Shown here: in pieces, positions 1-5,964 of the stretch
Numbering within the stretch: position 1 is the first letter of the stretch
Layout of the letters: each line of letters opens with the position of its first letter
DNA from: an uncultured Treponema sp.
GTDB lineage: Bacteria > Spirochaetota > Spirochaetia > Treponematales > Treponemataceae
Direction of reading: 5' to 3'
DNA: 9,173 bases
Assembly: GCA_937900125.1 (NCBI GenBank)
Contig: CALCEK010000136.1
Span: forward strand, 1-9,173
Notes under the pieces: generated by a model
What the model saw: the letters and a program-made list of their open reading frames with translations, nothing else
Told to the model about the DNA's origin: nothing
Databases searched by the model: none
Made by a program: the position numbers and the translations under genes

Positions 1-218
1 CGTGACGGATTTCTAGCTAAAGGGCAAATAAAAACAGAACTTCCTTTTGAAATATCAGTTTCCATTGAAACTGAATTTATGTGAACTGGAAAAAGCACAA
101 AATGTAGAAAAAGCAAAATAAAAACGATAACGGAAACAACTATTGTAAGCGCGTGAATAAAAAGGCTTCGTCTTTTGCGCCTTGATTCGTAGGAATATTC
201 GTAAACTTTCTGCTTCAT
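1..218 (-). CDS. lepB: Type I signal peptidase, N-terminal part (cut by window edge)
   Basis: Only the first 72 codons are present; the rest lies left of the window. Reading from the ATG at 218, residues 1-18 are short and basic (RRKRR at 13-17), residues about 19-43 form one hydrophobic membrane segment, and this is followed by FPVHINSVSMETD. The S-M pair after a membrane anchor is the hallmark of S26A signal peptidases, so Ser51 would be the catalytic serine; the general-base lysine would be in the missing part. Such enzymes cut signal peptides from exported proteins at the outer face of the inner membrane. A GAGG ribosome binding site lies 7 nt before the ATG. The motif is slightly off the usual SMEPTL form (SMETDI here). 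The gene is divergent from smpB; I recall a signal peptidase gene beside smpB in T. pallidum too, which supports the call. Confidence 0.82.
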   Translation of the reverse strand, partial: MKQKVYEYSYESRRKRRSLFIHALTIVVSVIVFILLFLHFVLFPVHINSVSMETDISKGSSVFICPLARNPS

Positions 219-290
219 TTTAAAACCTCAAGTTTTATGTAACGCACGGCAAACTTTATTTTTTTATTTTTAGATACACCGAATAAAGCT

Positions 291-320
291 AGTATAGTGC
301 AAAATTGCAAACAAGCGCAA
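291..320 (-). promoter_or_regulatory. Candidate promoter for the signal peptidase gene
   Basis: Read on the minus strand, TATACT (296-291, five of six to consensus) stands 18 bp from TTGCGC (320-315, three of six). Transcription would start near 284, giving a leader of about 66 nt before the ATG at 218. The -10 is good but the -35 is weak, so this is a tentative call. Confidence 0.4.
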
Positions 321-333
321 GTGAGCTTTAAAC

Positions 334-362
334 TTGAAATTGTCGGCAAAAGCATATAAAAT
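334..362 (+). promoter_or_regulatory. Sigma70-like promoter for smpB
   Basis: TTGAAA (334-339) and TAAAAT (357-362) each match the -35 and -10 consensus at five of six positions, with an ideal 17 bp spacer. Transcription would begin near 369, leaving a leader of about 80 nt that contains the hairpin at 395-429. It probably drives smpB and the secreted-protein gene behind it. Confidence 0.65.
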
Positions 363-394
363 AAGAGTAATAAGGTGTTGTTTTAAAGCTTTGG

Positions 395-429
395 TTTTAG
401 AACAAGTCTATTTCATAGACGTTTTAAAA
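395..429 (+). promoter_or_regulatory. Long hairpin in the smpB 5' leader
   Basis: TTTTAGAAC (395-403) pairs with GTTTTAAAA (421-429) with one G-U pair, and GTCTAT (406-411) pairs perfectly with ATAGAC (415-420) around a TTC loop. Only AA (404-405) is bulged, so the stem has 15 pairs. It lies inside the predicted leader and ends 16 nt before the ribosome binding site. No T-run follows on the plus strand, so it is not a normal terminator. It could be an operator, an RNA-stability element or a translational control element. Confidence 0.5.
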
Positions 430-451
430 TAAAATAGGTATAGTTAAGGAA

Positions 452-916
452 ATGGCGGAAGGTCGAAAAATTATAGCGCAAAACAGAAAAGCGCGTTTTA
501 ATTATTCTATAGAAGATTCTCTTGAATGTGGAATTGTCCTAGAAGGAACGGAAGTCAAATCTGTAAGAGCAGGGAGCGTTTCGTTCGCAGATAGCTTTGC
601 ACTTATTGAAAATGACGAGGTGTGGATTCAAAATTTCCATATTTCCGAATATTCATATTCTTCAGTTTTTAATCATAGTCCAGACCGCAAAAAAAAGTTG
701 CTTCTTCACAAAGACCAAATAAAACGTCTAAAACGCAAAGTTGAAGAAAAGGGGTATACACTCATTCCCCTTGATTTTTACCTAAAAGATGGCAAAGTTA
801 AGGTAACGCTGGGAGTTTGTAAGGGCAAAAAGCAATATGACAAACGTGCTGACATCAGAGAGCGCGACATAAATAGAGATATGGCTCGCGAATTTAGAAA
901 AGGATTGCAGGGATAA
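452..916 (+). CDS. smpB: SsrA-binding protein SmpB
   Basis: SmpB binds tmRNA and, with it, rescues stalled ribosomes by trans-translation in the cytoplasm. The 154-residue length is normal for the family. Recognisable signatures are the start MAEGRKIIAQNRKARFNY, GIVLEGTEVKSVRAG (27-41), the FNH and KLLLHK segments (73-87), GYTLIPLDFYLKDGKVKV (101-118) and the basic tail GKKQYDKRADIRERD (125-139), which reaches into the decoding centre and mRNA channel. The start is fixed by family alignment. Its AAGGA ribosome binding site (446-450) is only one base from the ATG, closer than usual. It heads a likely two-gene operon with the secreted-protein gene 21 bp downstream. The ssrA (tmRNA) gene itself is not in this window. 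Confidence 0.98.
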   Translation: MAEGRKIIAQNRKARFNYSIEDSLECGIVLEGTEVKSVRAGSVSFADSFALIENDEVWIQNFHISEYSYSSVFNHSPDRKKKLLLHKDQIKRLKRKVEEKGYTLIPLDFYLKDGKVKVTLGVCKGKKQYDKRADIRERDINRDMAREFRKGLQG

Positions 917-937
917 TCTGCTTTTGTAGAGGTTGTT

Positions 938-1762
938 ATGCGTTCATTGCGAATTTTTCTTATTCCCTTGCTAATGCTCTTCATTTCCTTTAGGCTATGT
1001 GCCACTCAAGTGGAATTTTTTGCCACAGTTTCTTCATCGTCAAATAGCGGAATGATTACAATGACAACCGATTTGTTTTTTAATCAGTTGCAATCGCTAG
1101 ATGGTTATACTGTAATAGACAAACGCGATGTTCGCTATAATGAAGAAATTGCAACGGCATCAAATATTTCTTTTTATGCGGAAATACAAGAAGATTCCTC
1201 TGGCGAATGGGTTTGTACTTTGAATGCAATAAAATCTGACGAAAAAAAGAATGTAAGTGAAACAAAAACCTATTCGTCTTATTACAAAATTTTGCTTGAC
1301 GCAAAAGCTTCTTTGGAAAATTTGCTCACAAATGTTACGGGCGGGGGTCAAGAACGCGAATCAAGCGTTTCGCAAAATTCTTCTGCGGGACAAAATGCGG
1401 GAATCGAGTTGATTGCAGGAACTTGGGCGGGCGAACAAAATATTGACAGAATTGTAATACTGCGGGGCGGAAAAGGATTTGTTATCTTTAAAAATGGTGC
1501 AAGTATGAATATTTCCGTTTCTATAAATGGAAGTTCTGTAAGCATAAAGCAAACAGGAAGGTCAAATGCATCATTTTTCCCCGATTTGCCACGAGAAGTC
1601 GCACTAAAAAATGCAACGCAAGCCGCCCCAATTGAATGGTCGCTCACTTTAACAGATTCTAGCACACTAAAAGGCTCAAAAACAACGCTTGTAAGCGATG
1701 AATCTCGCCCTTCTGGAACAAGCATTGGAACACTCCCCGTTGAATGGAAAAAAAGCAAATGA
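938..1762 (+). CDS. Secreted protein of unknown function, two-domain
   Basis: This is a 274-residue protein that I cannot assign to a named family. Residues 1-22 form a signal peptide: basic MRSLR, a hydrophobic stretch, then LCA before the mature TQVEFF. Cys21 is preceded by RL, which fits a lipobox poorly, so signal peptidase I cleavage is more likely than lipidation. The region of about 26-135 has mixed alpha/beta character (LFFNQLQSLDGYTVIDKRDV) and loosely resembles the periplasmic TolB-N/FlgO/LpoB type of fold; this is an impression only. A Gly/Ser/Gln-rich linker (136-154) leads to a beta-rich domain (about 155-274, with IAGTW and ILRGGKGFVIFKNG) of lipocalin-like look. AGAGG five bases before the ATG is a good ribosome binding site. 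The gene is 21 bp behind smpB and probably cotranscribed. A periplasmic or outer-membrane-facing role is inferred from the signal peptide. Confidence 0.85.
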   Translation: MRSLRIFLIPLLMLFISFRLCATQVEFFATVSSSSNSGMITMTTDLFFNQLQSLDGYTVIDKRDVRYNEEIATASNISFYAEIQEDSSGEWVCTLNAIKSDEKKNVSETKTYSSYYKILLDAKASLENLLTNVTGGGQERESSVSQNSSAGQNAGIELIAGTWAGEQNIDRIVILRGGKGFVIFKNGASMNISVSINGSSVSIKQTGRSNASFFPDLPREVALKNATQAAPIEWSLTLTDSSTLKGSKTTLVSDESRPSGTSIGTLPVEWKKSK

Positions 1763-1783
1763 CCCATTTGTAAAAAGAAAAAC

Positions 1784-1875
1784 TGTCATTTTGAGGGGTA
1801 TCCGCCCCGAAAAATCTAGTTTCTCTGTAAAACAAAAGCTAGATTCTTCACGCCTTGTGACATTTAGGTCAGATG
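1784..1875. repeat. Degenerate palindromic intergenic repeat element
   Basis: The spacer between convergent genes contains TGTCATTTTGAGG (1784-1796), then CGAAAAATCTAG (1808-1819), a short loop, and CTAGATTCTTCACGCC (1839-1854). This layout resembles the short palindromic elements of form GTCATTCTGAG...GAATCTAG / CTAGATTCTTCG... that I recall as dispersed repeats in several bacterial genomes. The inner arms 1809-1819 and 1839-1849 pair at 10 of 11 positions, while the outer arms are poorly matched, as in a decayed copy. Only one copy is visible here, so its dispersed nature is inferred. Confidence 0.45.
1809..1849 (-). terminator. Weak intrinsic terminator for the ftsB-like/tsaC operon
   Basis: On the minus strand the stem made by 1849-1836 and 1822-1809 (one mismatch, one G-U pair, 13 nt loop) contains AATCTAG/CTAGATT. 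Its 3' arm carries a five-T run (complement of 1814-1810). It lies 42 bp past the tsaC stop codon. The long loop and short T-run make it weak. It is part of the palindromic element described for this spacer. Confidence 0.4.
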
Positions 1876-1890
1876 TTGCTAAACAGACTC

Positions 1891-2481
1891 TTACAAAATA
1901 ACGCTTCCTTGTCGCAAAATAGAAAACCCTGTTTTTTCAAGCCGAATCAGAGTAGACGGCAATGCTCCTTTTGAATCTCCATTTTTTACAAAAAGGTCAA
2001 CTTTGTCAGAAAACATTTTTTCAATTTCAGATTCTGTTTCTAACACAGGATTTCCACTTTTGTTTACGCTTGTACTATACAAAGGTCTAGCACACTTCTC
2101 GATAATTGTTCGTAACCACAAATCACCCGGGCAACGAAACGCTACCGTAGGCGCATTTGTCCGTAATTGCGAATTTTCTTTTATTGGAACAATAATGGTT
2201 AAAGCTCCAGGCCAACAATTTAAGATTTTTTTAGGAATGTCAAAATCAGTGTAAAGAAAAATATCCTCTGGAGAAGCTATCAAATGTATAAATGGTTTTC
2301 CTTCATCGCGTCCTTTTAACGAATAGATTTTTTTTTGAGCGTTCAAGTTTTTGTCATTTTTAAATTCGCTTATTCCGCTAAATCCATACACTGTATCTGT
2401 TGGAAGAATTGCAATTCCGCCTTTTTTTAAAACGCTAACACTTTCTTCTATAGAAAAAGAATCGTTTTTTTTACAAATCAT
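1891..2481 (-). CDS. tsaC: L-threonylcarbamoyladenylate synthase (TsaC/YrdC family)
   Basis: TsaC makes threonylcarbamoyl-AMP from threonine, bicarbonate and ATP, the first step of t6A formation at position 37 of ANN-decoding tRNAs. The 196-residue protein matches the short YrdC form and lacks the extra Sua5 domain. Visible signatures are ILPTDTVYGFSG (25-36), KGRDEGKPF (56-64), WPGALTIIV (90-98), PLYSTSVNKSGNP (133-145) and the late ST (176-177) before ILRQG. The loop reads SVNKSG where SANxSG is usual. An upstream in-frame start at 2583 would add 34 residues that belong to the reading space of the preceding gene. I prefer the ATG at 2481, because AAGGA (2496-2492) sits 10 nt before it and the family start fits. 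It overlaps the ftsB-like gene by 11 bp, so translation is probably coupled. A nine-base A run encodes QKKI at 49-52. Confidence 0.93.
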   Translation of the reverse strand: MICKKNDSFSIEESVSVLKKGGIAILPTDTVYGFSGISEFKNDKNLNAQKKIYSLKGRDEGKPFIHLIASPEDIFLYTDFDIPKKILNCWPGALTIIVPIKENSQLRTNAPTVAFRCPGDLWLRTIIEKCARPLYSTSVNKSGNPVLETESEIEKMFSDKVDLFVKNGDSKGALPSTLIRLEKTGFSILRQGSVIL

Positions 2482-2974
2482 ATACAGGCATTCCTTGAAT
2501 ACTCGCCTTTCGTTTGTAGAGTTTTCGCCTAAAATGTAATTGCACTGCCCCGCGACTGTAATCAAATAGCCACAAAACCGCATAAAGCAATATGAAAACT
2601 ATGAAACCTACCCCCTTGCAGTATCGCTCAGGAATATATCTACTTTCCTTATGGCGCATAACAGTTCCCGCGTCAACAATTTGTGTTTCGCGCATAGAAA
2701 GCCCGCTGATTTTTACAAGCCGTTCACCCTCGCTTATAAAACCTAATTTGCGCGCATAAGCTGCAATAACATCCATGTCTTTTTGCAATGCCACTTTTTC
2801 GAGATTGAGTTCTTCGTTTGTTTTTTCAATAACGGCGGTGTTTGCTGCCAAAAGTCGCTTTTGCTCCTGCAGCTGCTCGGTAGCCCACAAACCGTCCCTG
2901 CCCCCAACAAAAGAAACCAAAACGTAGCACGCGGTTCCAGCTAATGCAGAGGCAAGTAATTTAAATCGCATCAT
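2471..2974 (-). CDS. FtsB/DivIC-like septum formation initiator with an extra C-terminal membrane segment
   Basis: FtsB/DivIC proteins are small bitopic division proteins that form a coiled coil with FtsL and activate septal wall synthesis. From the ATG at 2974 the protein has 167 residues: a membrane segment at about 4-24 (KLLASALAGTACYVLVSF), a coiled coil at about 28-75, and the family-like end of the coil, ARKLGFISEGERLVKI (84-99). Unusually it continues to a second hydrophobic segment (about 121-138, GVGFIVFILLYAVLWLF) and a basic tail, whereas typical FtsB is about 100 residues with one segment. The start is uncertain: TTG at 3004 has AGGA nine bases ahead, and ATG at 2971 is also possible. 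I chose the first ATG because the predicted promoter would start transcription close to the TTG. It overlaps tsaC by 11 bp. Confidence 0.8.
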   Translation of the reverse strand: MMRFKLLASALAGTACYVLVSFVGGRDGLWATEQLQEQKRLLAANTAVIEKTNEELNLEKVALQKDMDVIAAYARKLGFISEGERLVKISGLSMRETQIVDAGTVMRHKESRYIPERYCKGVGFIVFILLYAVLWLFDYSRGAVQLHFRRKLYKRKASIQGMPVYDL

Positions 2975-3004
2975 TATATTTTCAGTTTCGGCAAACAAAA
3001 TCAA

Positions 3005-3034
3005 ATTCTAGAATCCTAAAAACGCAAGATTCAA
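3005..3034 (-). promoter_or_regulatory. Candidate promoter for the ftsB-like/tsaC operon
   Basis: On the minus strand TTGAAT (3034-3029, four of six) and TAGAAT (3010-3005, five of six) are 18 bp apart. Transcription would start near 2998, about 24 nt before the ATG at 2974. The -10 lies within a perfect 10-bp palindrome, ATTCTAGAAT (3005-3014), which could serve as an operator or be chance. Confidence 0.45.
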
Positions 3035-3081
3035 AAAAGCGACAAAAAAATAAAAGTGATGATTTCTATGCTTTGTGCCGA

Positions 3082-3087
3082 TATAAT
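3082..3087 (+). promoter_or_regulatory. -10 element for the acidic protein gene
   Basis: A consensus TATAAT lies 29 bp ahead of the preferred start codon at 3116. No good -35 is seen 16-18 bp upstream, so either a different sigma factor context or an activator is needed, or the match is chance. The implied start of transcription near 3094 excludes the longer reading from 3056 and leaves a leader of about 22 nt carrying AAGGGGA (3104-3110). Confidence 0.45.
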
Positions 3088-3115
3088 ACACGATATTCTT
3101 TTAAAGGGGATTTTT

Positions 3116-5896
3116 ATGGATGATACGCAAAATGCCTCAAATGAATTAGATGAATACGGTGTATGGGTAAAAACACCGCCCCATGTAGCTCAAGACGGCA
3201 CTCCCCCGCAAAGTTCAGAGGCTGAGTCCGAAGACCTTTCCGCTTTGCCAGATTTTTCTTTTTTAGACAGCATTGCCGCCGCAAGTCAAGAAGAGCCAAA
3301 TTCTACAGAGGTAATTCCAGAAAAAACTGGTGTAGAAAATGAAGGCATTTCTTTTGAAGATTTTATAGCAGAGGACGAAAATCAAGTTTCTCCCGAAAAA
3401 GTTCAAAACGAAAGCGAAGAAGTTTCTTCTATCGAAGAGGAAATTTCTCTCGATGATTTTCTTTCCGAGGATTCAAGTTCGTCAAATGAAAACAAAAATA
3501 CTTCCGCAGACAACATTCCTGACGGCGAAGTTTCGCTTGATAGCTTTTTTGATGCCCCAGATTCAGCTTTGGACAATTTTAGACCCGATGGTGAAATTTC
3601 ACTTGACGAATTTTTTGATTCAGAATCGAGTGAACAAACAAAAACTCCAGAGCCAGAAGAAGATTACGATGACCCGCTTGACATTAACCTTTCTTTTGAC
3701 GACGACTTAGAAGTTGTAGAAGAAGACAACACGGAAAGTGGAACAAGCGTGTTTTTTGACGAGCCAAAAGACAGCGTTGAAGCCGAAAGCGTAGATTTGT
3801 CAGATTTTTTAAGCGATGATTTTTCTTCTGAACCGAGTTCATCAGAATCTGAAACGCAAAACGAGCAAGTTTCTAGCTCTGGCGAAGAAGAATCAATTGA
3901 CCTTTCCGAATTTGGCATAGAAGAAGAGTCTGCACCTAACAAAAAGAATGAAAATGCAAAAACTGTTCAAGATTACGATTTAACCGTTAGCGTTGACGAT
4001 GACACGCAAACTCAAGACGAGGAACAAAGCAATGACGACGTTGAAGCCGAAAGCGTTTCTTTAGAACTTTCCGACCATTCTGAAAAAACCGAAGAATCGC
4101 CTTCACCCGAAAAATCGGTCGATACAAGTGATTTTAATGTAGACGATTTACTTTCTTCTATTGAAGATGAAAATGGCGGAACAACAAGCCTTGTAGACAC
4201 CGAAAGCAGTTTTGAGCAAACTTTTTCTGATAAAATCGATGATAAAATTGACAATTTTGGCGATTCAAAACAAGAAATAGTTGCAAAAAATGAAAAAGAA
4301 GTGGATAATGGTAGTGATGATTTGTCAGAAAAAGATGAATCGATTGTTGGAATTTCACCTGCGGGATTTACGGAAGATACCGCTTCTGAACAACCCGAGC
4401 CAATAGAAAATGGAATAGAAATGACAGCAGAAGAATTGGATGCCTATAGCGAAACAACAGAACCAATTATCAATTCCACCGAAACAACAGGGGAGACACA
4501 AATGAACAACACAGCAGAACTAGCAAATGAAACAAACAGTCTTCTGCAGCAGATAGCTCAAGAGTTGAGTTACTTAAAAACAGAAATCAATACCTTGAAA
4601 TCTGAATTTGCGGAATTTAAAAAAGGAACGCCTGTTACAGAAAGCCCAGTCGTTCAAGAAGAAGTGCAAGAATCAAGCGGAGGATTCTTTGGTGATTTAG
4701 ATGATGACGACACAATTGCTCTAAGTGGCGATGAAATGTCAAATATTCTAAACAGTGCGGAATTTATCTCTGAGGATGCGGAAGCACTTCAAGCACAAGA
4801 AGAAGATTTTGTGCCTACAGAACAAGCTTCTCAAGAGGATTCTTTTACTTCACTCGAAAATGAAGAATCCACCACAGAAGAAACAAGTTCTGAAATTACA
4901 GAAGATGCCGTTTTTGAAACACCAACTGAAAGTGCAGAAACAGAAAGTTCTAAAACCGAAGAAAGTGTTATTTCGGAAGAAAGCCAAGAAGAAACTCCTA
5001 GTTTTGAAGAAGACGTTGAAACCTCCGAAGAAGGCGATGATGAGTTTATTTCAGAAGAAATTTCTGTTCCAAAAATTGAAGACTTTGAAGAACCAGTCGT
5101 TTCTGAACGATTAGAAGAAACAACGGAAGAAATAGAAACTGCAACAGAAGAAAGTTCATCAGATGAAGCGGAAACTGAAAACGTTGAAGAAGAAATCGTT
5201 CCACCGACCGTTGATGATGTTATTGCAACCGTAAAAGAAGATGAACGGTTCAAAGAAGATTTTGTTCCGACAGTTTCTTCAGAAGAAAGCGAATTCGAGT
5301 ATTCACCGCTAGACGAACCTTTAGCTCCAGAAGAAGAAACAGAAAGTTCCACAGATGAAAAGTTGCGTCTTGATTCTGAAAACACCGAAGCAATAACAGA
5401 AGAAACAGTAAGCGAAGAAAATGAAGTTTCAGAAGATTCTTCATTTGAAGAAGTTTCTAGTTCAGATGCCGAAGCGGACGAAAGTCTTGAAGAAGGCATT
5501 GAAGATGAACCAGTTGAACAGGTGTTTGACCAATGGGCATCAAGTTCAGACAGTTCTTCTGAAATTGTAGAAGAAGGAGCAGTTTTTGATGCAATTCCTG
5601 ATGTAAGCGACACAGACTTTACTAGCACAAGTGAATCTGAAGCAAACTTTACAGAATCTGTAGAAGAGCCTGTCGTTTCTGAAAGCGTACAAGAAGAGCC
5701 AGAATCAGCGGAAGAAACAATAGCTACAAATTCCGTAGATTCAATTCCTAGCGATATGAAAGAAGAAATTAAATCTGTACTGTCATATATGGATCAGTTG
5801 CTAGAAAATCTTCCAGAAGAAAAAATTGCAGAATTTGCAAAATCTGAGCAATTTGCAACATACAAAAAATTGTTTGCGGAATTAGGATTGTCCTAA
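3116..5896 (+). CDS. Large acidic Ser/Glu-rich protein with repeated short motifs and conserved-looking ends
   Basis: This is a 926-residue protein of unknown function, extremely rich in Glu, Ser and Asp with few aromatic or basic residues, and so probably mostly disordered. It has no signal peptide or membrane segment, so it is likely cytoplasmic. In order it holds an aromatic N-terminal patch LDEYGVWVKTPP (11-22); eight or so copies of a motif like ISLDDFL spread over 78-347; a coiled coil (about 469-499); TIALSGDEMSNILN (533-546); a long acidic region with EEPVVSE twice; and an ordered helical tail at about 879-926 (VLSYMDQLLENLPEEK, then YKKLFAELGLS). The start at 3116 is chosen for its strong AAGGGGA site five bases ahead; an upstream ATG at 3056 would precede the predicted -10. 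A strong terminator follows. A scaffold role is inference only. Codons favour GAA heavily, making the plus strand purine-rich. Confidence 0.9.
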   Translation: MDDTQNASNELDEYGVWVKTPPHVAQDGTPPQSSEAESEDLSALPDFSFLDSIAAASQEEPNSTEVIPEKTGVENEGISFEDFIAEDENQVSPEKVQNESEEVSSIEEEISLDDFLSEDSSSSNENKNTSADNIPDGEVSLDSFFDAPDSALDNFRPDGEISLDEFFDSESSEQTKTPEPEEDYDDPLDINLSFDDDLEVVEEDNTESGTSVFFDEPKDSVEAESVDLSDFLSDDFSSEPSSSESETQNEQVSSSGEEESIDLSEFGIEEESAPNKKNENAKTVQDYDLTVSVDDDTQTQDEEQSNDDVEAESVSLELSDHSEKTEESPSPEKSVDTSDFNVDDLLSSIEDENGGTTSLVDTESSFEQTFSDKIDDKIDNFGDSKQEIVAKNEKEVDNGSDDLSEKDESIVGISPAGFTEDTASEQPEPIENGIEMTAEELDAYSETTEPIINSTETTGETQMNNTAELANETNSLLQQIAQELSYLKTEINTLKSEFAEFKKGTPVTESPVVQEEVQESSGGFFGDLDDDDTIALSGDEMSNILNSAEFISEDAEALQAQEEDFVPTEQASQEDSFTSLENEESTTEETSSEITEDAVFETPTESAETESSKTEESVISEESQEETPSFEEDVETSEEGDDEFISEEISVPKIEDFEEPVVSERLEETTEEIETATEESSSDEAETENVEEEIVPPTVDDVIATVKEDERFKEDFVPTVSSEESEFEYSPLDEPLAPEEETESSTDEKLRLDSENTEAITEETVSEENEVSEDSSFEEVSSSDAEADESLEEGIEDEPVEQVFDQWASSSDSSSEIVEEGAVFDAIPDVSDTDFTSTSESEANFTESVEEPVVSESVQEEPESAEETIATNSVDSIPSDMKEEIKSVLSYMDQLLENLPEEKIAEFAKSEQFATYKKLFAELGLS
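3347..4159 (+). repeat. Degenerate protein-level motif array in the acidic protein
   Basis: Short copies of the pattern hydrophobic-[S/D/N]-[L/F/V]-acidic or Ser-acidic or Ser-[F/L]-[F/L/I/G] recur: ISFEDFI (78), ISLDDFL (110), VSLDSFF (139), ISLDEFF (161), VDLSDFL (226), IDLSEFG (261), a looser VSLELSD (314) and VDDLLSS (342). Spacing is irregular (22-65 residues) with acidic linkers between. A 17-base exact repeat, GTTGAAGCCGAAAGCGT, precedes two of the copies (3776-3792 and 4040-4056). The copies differ in codons, which suggests old duplication or selection for the motif rather than recent slippage. Confidence 0.6.
4489..4504 (+). promoter_or_regulatory. Internal in-frame ribosome binding site and ATG in the acidic protein gene
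   Basis: AGGGGAG (4489-4495) stands six bases before an in-frame ATG (4502-4504), as good a start signal as that of the full-length protein. Initiation there would give a 464-residue form beginning at Met463, exactly ahead of the coiled coil and including the TIALSGDEM segment and C-terminal tail but none of the N-terminal motif copies. Whether it is used is not known. Confidence 0.4.
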
Positions 5897-5918
5897 AAAA
5901 TACCAAGTTTTTGCCTTT

Positions 5919-5953
5919 AGCCATATTTTCTACGCAGAAAATATGGCTTTTTT
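5919..5953 (+). terminator. Strong intrinsic terminator after the acidic protein gene
   Basis: GCCATATTTTCT (5920-5931) and AGAAAATATGGC (5936-5947) form a perfect 12-bp stem with an ACGC loop, extendable by one A-T pair, followed by six T residues (5948-5953). It lies 22 bp after the stop codon at 5896. It ends only 11 bp before the start of the next gene on the same strand, so that gene needs read-through or a separate start signal. Confidence 0.9.
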
Positions 5954-5964
5954 GTTGAGATTTT

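Noticed and set aside
1348..1767. 139-codon minus-strand open frame opposite the secreted protein gene.
   Set aside because: The plus-strand frame has a ribosome binding site, a signal peptide and operon context; the opposite frame has none.
1795..1808. GGGG/CCCC short inverted repeat in the convergent spacer.
   Set aside because: A four-pair stem with no T-run on either strand; considered part of the degenerate repeat rather than a terminator.
2464..2474. A-rich slippery-looking run (A AAA AAC type) at the ftsB-like/tsaC junction as a frameshift site.
   Set aside because: The upstream gene has already reached its stop codon before the run, and tsaC has its own start, so no frameshift is needed.
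2482..2583. Upstream start extending TsaC by 34 residues.
   Set aside because: The extra part overlaps the ftsB-like gene in another frame, does not resemble the family N-terminus, and the ATG at 2481 has its own AAGGA site.
2973..2978. TATAAT on the minus strand at the start of the ftsB-like gene.
   Set aside because: It overlaps the proposed start codon and has no -35 at suitable spacing; the codons for Asn-Ile-Met produce it.
3056..3115. Upstream in-frame ATG that would extend the acidic protein by 20 residues.
   Set aside because: The consensus -10 at 3082-3087 lies downstream of it, and the ATG at 3116 has a much stronger ribosome binding site.
4831..5628. A 265-codon open frame on the minus strand inside the acidic protein gene, rich in Ser.
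   Set aside because: It is the mirror of GAA/TCT-rich codons on the plus strand, has no plausible ribosome binding site or domain, and shows only compositional bias.
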